A DNA stretch of 64,000 nt from Coleophoma eucalyptorum (Eukaryota; Ascomycota; Leotiomycetes; Helotiales; Dermateaceae), in contig JALRME010000026.1 in assembly GCA_026120035.1 (NCBI GenBank), positions 62,001 to 126,000 on the forward strand, in the 5' to 3' direction. A model generated the notes under the pieces. That model was not told the origin of the DNA. It did no database searches and worked only from the letters and a program-made list of their open reading frames with translations. Position numbers and translations under genes: made by a program. The first letter of the stretch is position 1. Each line of letters opens with the position of its first letter. Below, piece by piece: positions 60,996 to 64,000 of the stretch.

Positions 60996-63900
60996 ATGGA
61001 TATTCAGGTATGTGGGACAAAAACATAGGAGACATGGAACTTGCTGCAGGACATAGGCATATGTCAACATGCATAGCACACCGCCGTGTGACGGGATTTG
61101 GCTGATGCTCAAACTTTTACCAGGTTGAGAATGCGATCGAAATTGCCTGGAATCCTTCTTCCGACCAGAACTTGAAGACCCAAGCCTTCGAATACCTAAA
61201 TCAGCTGCGTTCCGATCCATCAGGTTGGCAAGCATGCTTCTCTCTCTTCACACGGAATGCAAAGCCCTCCGAGGTCGTTCGTCTGGTGTCTTTGGAAGTT
61301 GTCAATAATGCTGTGCAGACGCAAAACCTGGATGACCAAAGCCTGGCTTACTTGAGAGAGAACCTCATGGAATATGTCAAGCGGACATATGGTCCGAACA
61401 ACCAGGATCAAGTCGATTCACCAAGTCTGCAAAATAAACTCACTCAAACCTTAACTTACCTGTTTATTTCATCCTACAAGCAAGGATGGGAGAGCTTTAT
61501 GGATGACTTCATGAGTCTGACGAGCTCGCAAGGTAACTCTACTCGGGACAACTTTGCGGGCGTTGTGCTCTACCTACGCATTTTGAGTTCCATTCATGAT
61601 GAAATTGCGGATGTACTTGTATCACGTCCAGGTCCAGAAACAAAACGAAACACAGAGCTTAAAGACCTTTTACGTGCTCGTGATGTCAGGAAAGTGACGG
61701 AATCCTGGCAAGAGATACTCTCACAGTGGCGCGACCAGAACGATGCTGTTGTGGAAATGAGTCTCAAGGTTATTGGGAAATGGGTCAGCTGGATCGACAT
61801 ATCCTTGGTTGTCAACCCGGAGACTTTGAATCTACTATATCAACTAGCAGGCCGTGTCAATCCTACAGTTGGAGGAGAGGACAAAGTTAGAGATGCTGCT
61901 ATTGACACCTTCACCGAGATTGTGGCAAAGAAGATGAAGCCTGCTGACAAGATTGAGATGATTGTCTTTCTGAAACTGGGAGAAGTGATCTCCCAGCTAA
62001 TCGCAAGCCCAGCTTTGAACGACCTACGGACAACTTCTAGCTATGACACAGATCTTGCCGAAGCAGTTGCTAAATTAGTCAACAACGTCGTATCGGACAT
62101 CGTCAAGGTCTTAGAAGATGGACAGGCTGAGACGGAAGTTCGAGCACGAGCAGACCAACTGCTGCAATCATTCCTACCTCTACTTCTACGATTCTTCTCT
62201 GATGAATATGATGAAATCTGCTCCACAGTCATACCTTCTCTGACAGATATCCTTACTTTCCTCCGCAAAGCACAGCCCCTTCCTCCAGCGTACTCGACCA
62301 TGTTGTCACCTATCCTCAATGCCATAATCCAAAAAATGAGATATGACGAAACCTCCTCATGGGGAGATGAAGATGAGCAGACGGACGAGGCAGAATTTCA
62401 AGAATTGCGGAAGAGACTGCAAGTTCTGCAAAAGAGCGTTGCTGCTGTCGATCAGGGACTGTACATCGATATCTTGAGCAACGTAGTCGGCAATACTTTC
62501 CAGACTTATGATCAACAAGGTGGCCAAATGGATTGGCGGGATCTTGATCTCGCTCTCCATGAAATGTACCTCTTTGGAGAGCTTACGGTAACCAATGGCG
62601 GTCTTTATGCAAAGAGTCAGCCAAATCCCATTGCAGTCGAGCGTCGAGATGCCATGATGTCGAAGATGGTCCAGTCAGGTAAGAGTTACAGAGCATTGGA
62701 ATGGCCACAGCTGATAATCTACAGGCATTGCATCCTTTGCTCATCCAGCAATTCAATTGCAGTACATGGAGATATGCGTTCGGTACTGCAACTTCTTCGA
62801 GGATCACATCGACCTCATACCTCAAGTCCTCGAGGATTTTGTTCGCCTTGTTCACCATGACCATGTCAAGGTCAGAGTTCGGTCGTGGTATTTGTTCCAG
62901 CGATACGTCAAGCATCTTCGAATGCACGTGGGCAATGTCGCAGAGACTGTTATTCAATCCATTGTTGATCTTCTACCTATTAAGGCTGAAGTTCCTAAGG
63001 AGGACGCTGCTGATGACGATATGTCCTCTGACCAAAGCGATAACTCGGCTGAGTCTGCTTTCCAAGGCCAACTTTACCTCTTTGAAGCCATAGGCTCTAT
63101 TTCGTCTGTTTCTACTACGCCAGTGGAGAAGCAGATCTTGTTCGCAAGATCTATCATGGATCCTCTGTTCTCTGATATGGAACAACATCTTTCCAAAGCA
63201 AAGTCAGGCGATGCTCAGGCTACCTTACAAATTCATCACGTAATTATGGCACTTGGCACTCTGGCTCATGGCTTCTCGGAATGGACACCAGGAGATGCCA
63301 AGACTGCGCATCATGCTCCAGTGAAGGAGGTCATGGTTGAGTTTGCTCGAGCAGCAGAAGCAATCCTGATCGCTCTGGAAGCATTAAAGGCAGATTTCAA
63401 TGTGCGCACTTCAGCGCGTTTCTCGTTCTCCCGGTTGATGGGCGTGCTCGGAAGTGGCATTTTGCCACAGCTGCCACGTTGGATTGACGGGCTCTTGTCA
63501 CAGAGTTCGTCGAAGGATGAAATGGCCATGTTCTTACGCCTTTTAGACCAGGTGGTGTATGGCTTCAAGACTGAGATCGTGCCTGTTTTGGATTCACTAC
63601 TCACGCCACTACTTGAGCGGGTGTTTAGTGGGTTAAACGAGCCTGTCACCGGCACTGACGATGAAATCCAGCTTGCTGAGCTGAGAAGGGAGTATCTGAC
63701 CTTCATCCAGATCATCCTGAACAATAACTTAGGAGAGGTTTTGGTGAGCGGCTCAAACCAAGGGATTTTCGACACACTTATCACGTCTGTCACAACTTTG
63801 GCTAAGACGGTGTCGAATGGAACTGGGAATCTTGCCGCCAGTCGTCTAGCGTTCTCGGTCCTCAGTAGAATGGCTGATTTGTGGGGTGGGCCTGATATTG

Positions 63901-64000
63901 CTGCGCTTGGAACACCCCCTACAGCTACAAGCACCCCAAATCCCTTATTCCCAGGGTTTGATCGATTTTTGATGGAGAGATTCAACCCCGTATGCTGGGA
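60996..64000 (+). CDS. los1: tRNA exportin Los1/XPOT (3' end outside window)
   Basis: Ran-GTP-dependent karyopherin that exports mature tRNAs from the nucleus. Exons: 60996..61007 (only four codons, MDIQ), 61124..62678 and 62725..64000 continuing; 947 complete codons are seen of a usual about 1000-1050. Family wording: VENAIEIAWNPSSDQ at the N-terminus, the Xpo1-like block YLFISSYKQGWESFMDDF, ILSSIHDEIADVLVSR, and LYDLL-type segments later (MHVGNVAETVIQSIVDLLP); predicted all-helical HEAT repeats throughout. The tiny first exon is supported because exon 2 has no plausible in-frame ATG at the right place and the join gives the standard N-terminus. The acidic insert EVPKEDAADDDMSSDQSD is typical of fungal Los1. 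The C-terminus lies beyond the window. Confidence 0.93.

Noticed and set aside
1..64000. tRNA, 5S rRNA, CRISPR array, transposon terminal repeats and telomeric repeats
   Set aside because: Looked for B-box-like GGTTCGA strings, dispersed 5S sequence, regularly spaced repeats and transposase/RT motifs by eye; none was convincing. A covariance-model tRNA scan and a repeat-library search would settle this.

Overview
The window is nuclear DNA of a filamentous ascomycete (Pezizomycotina). The evidence is the architecture: protein-coding genes broken by short introns (about 48-180 bp, mostly GTRNGT...YAG), mixed orientation, 0.3-8 kb spacers rich in pyrimidine tracts and microsatellites, and a gene set including VeA, an Spt23/Mga2-type factor and a Pma1 proton pump. 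The wording of several proteins (VeA, citrate synthase, Ssl1) suggests a leotiomycete, but that is an inference from memory. No tRNA, rRNA, CRISPR array, transposon or plasmid feature was recognised.

Layout. 1-8.4 kb: three minus-strand metabolic/transport genes, namely plasma-membrane H+-ATPase (3' end outside the window), mitochondrial tricarboxylate carrier and mitochondrial citrate synthase. The carrier and the synthase form a natural pair, because citrate made in the matrix is exported by the carrier. 10-23 kb: nuclear regulators, namely a Seb1/Nrd1-type CID-RRM protein, a large WD40 protein resembling Rik1-associated factor 1, a small ABM-fold protein, a DCAF4-like WD40 protein and the TFIIH subunit Ssl1. 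23.9-33.6 kb: secretory and membrane functions (Chs7-like chaperone, sugar-porter family transporter, PMT2-type protein O-mannosyltransferase). 37.5-49.8 kb: regulators (Spt23/Mga2-like membrane-bound transcription factor, an unidentified basic Ser-rich protein, velvet protein VeA). 49.8-58.0 kb: 8.2 kb without a convincing gene, upstream of veA. 58-64 kb: a TPR-J chaperone of the DNAJC7 type and the start of tRNA exportin Los1/XPOT.

Exon models were built by hand. Summed exon lengths are divisible by three for every complete gene, and junctions restore family-typical protein sequence. Two genes break the rules. The DNAJC7-like gene is followed, directly after its UGA stop and in the same frame, by 93 open codons encoding an acidic linker and a hydrophobic tail-anchor-like segment; readthrough or alternative splicing could make a membrane-bound J protein. 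The sugar transporter has a conserved-looking cytosolic N-terminus with no AUG in any frame for almost 600 bp upstream of its first in-frame AUG, and one of its introns is GC-AG.
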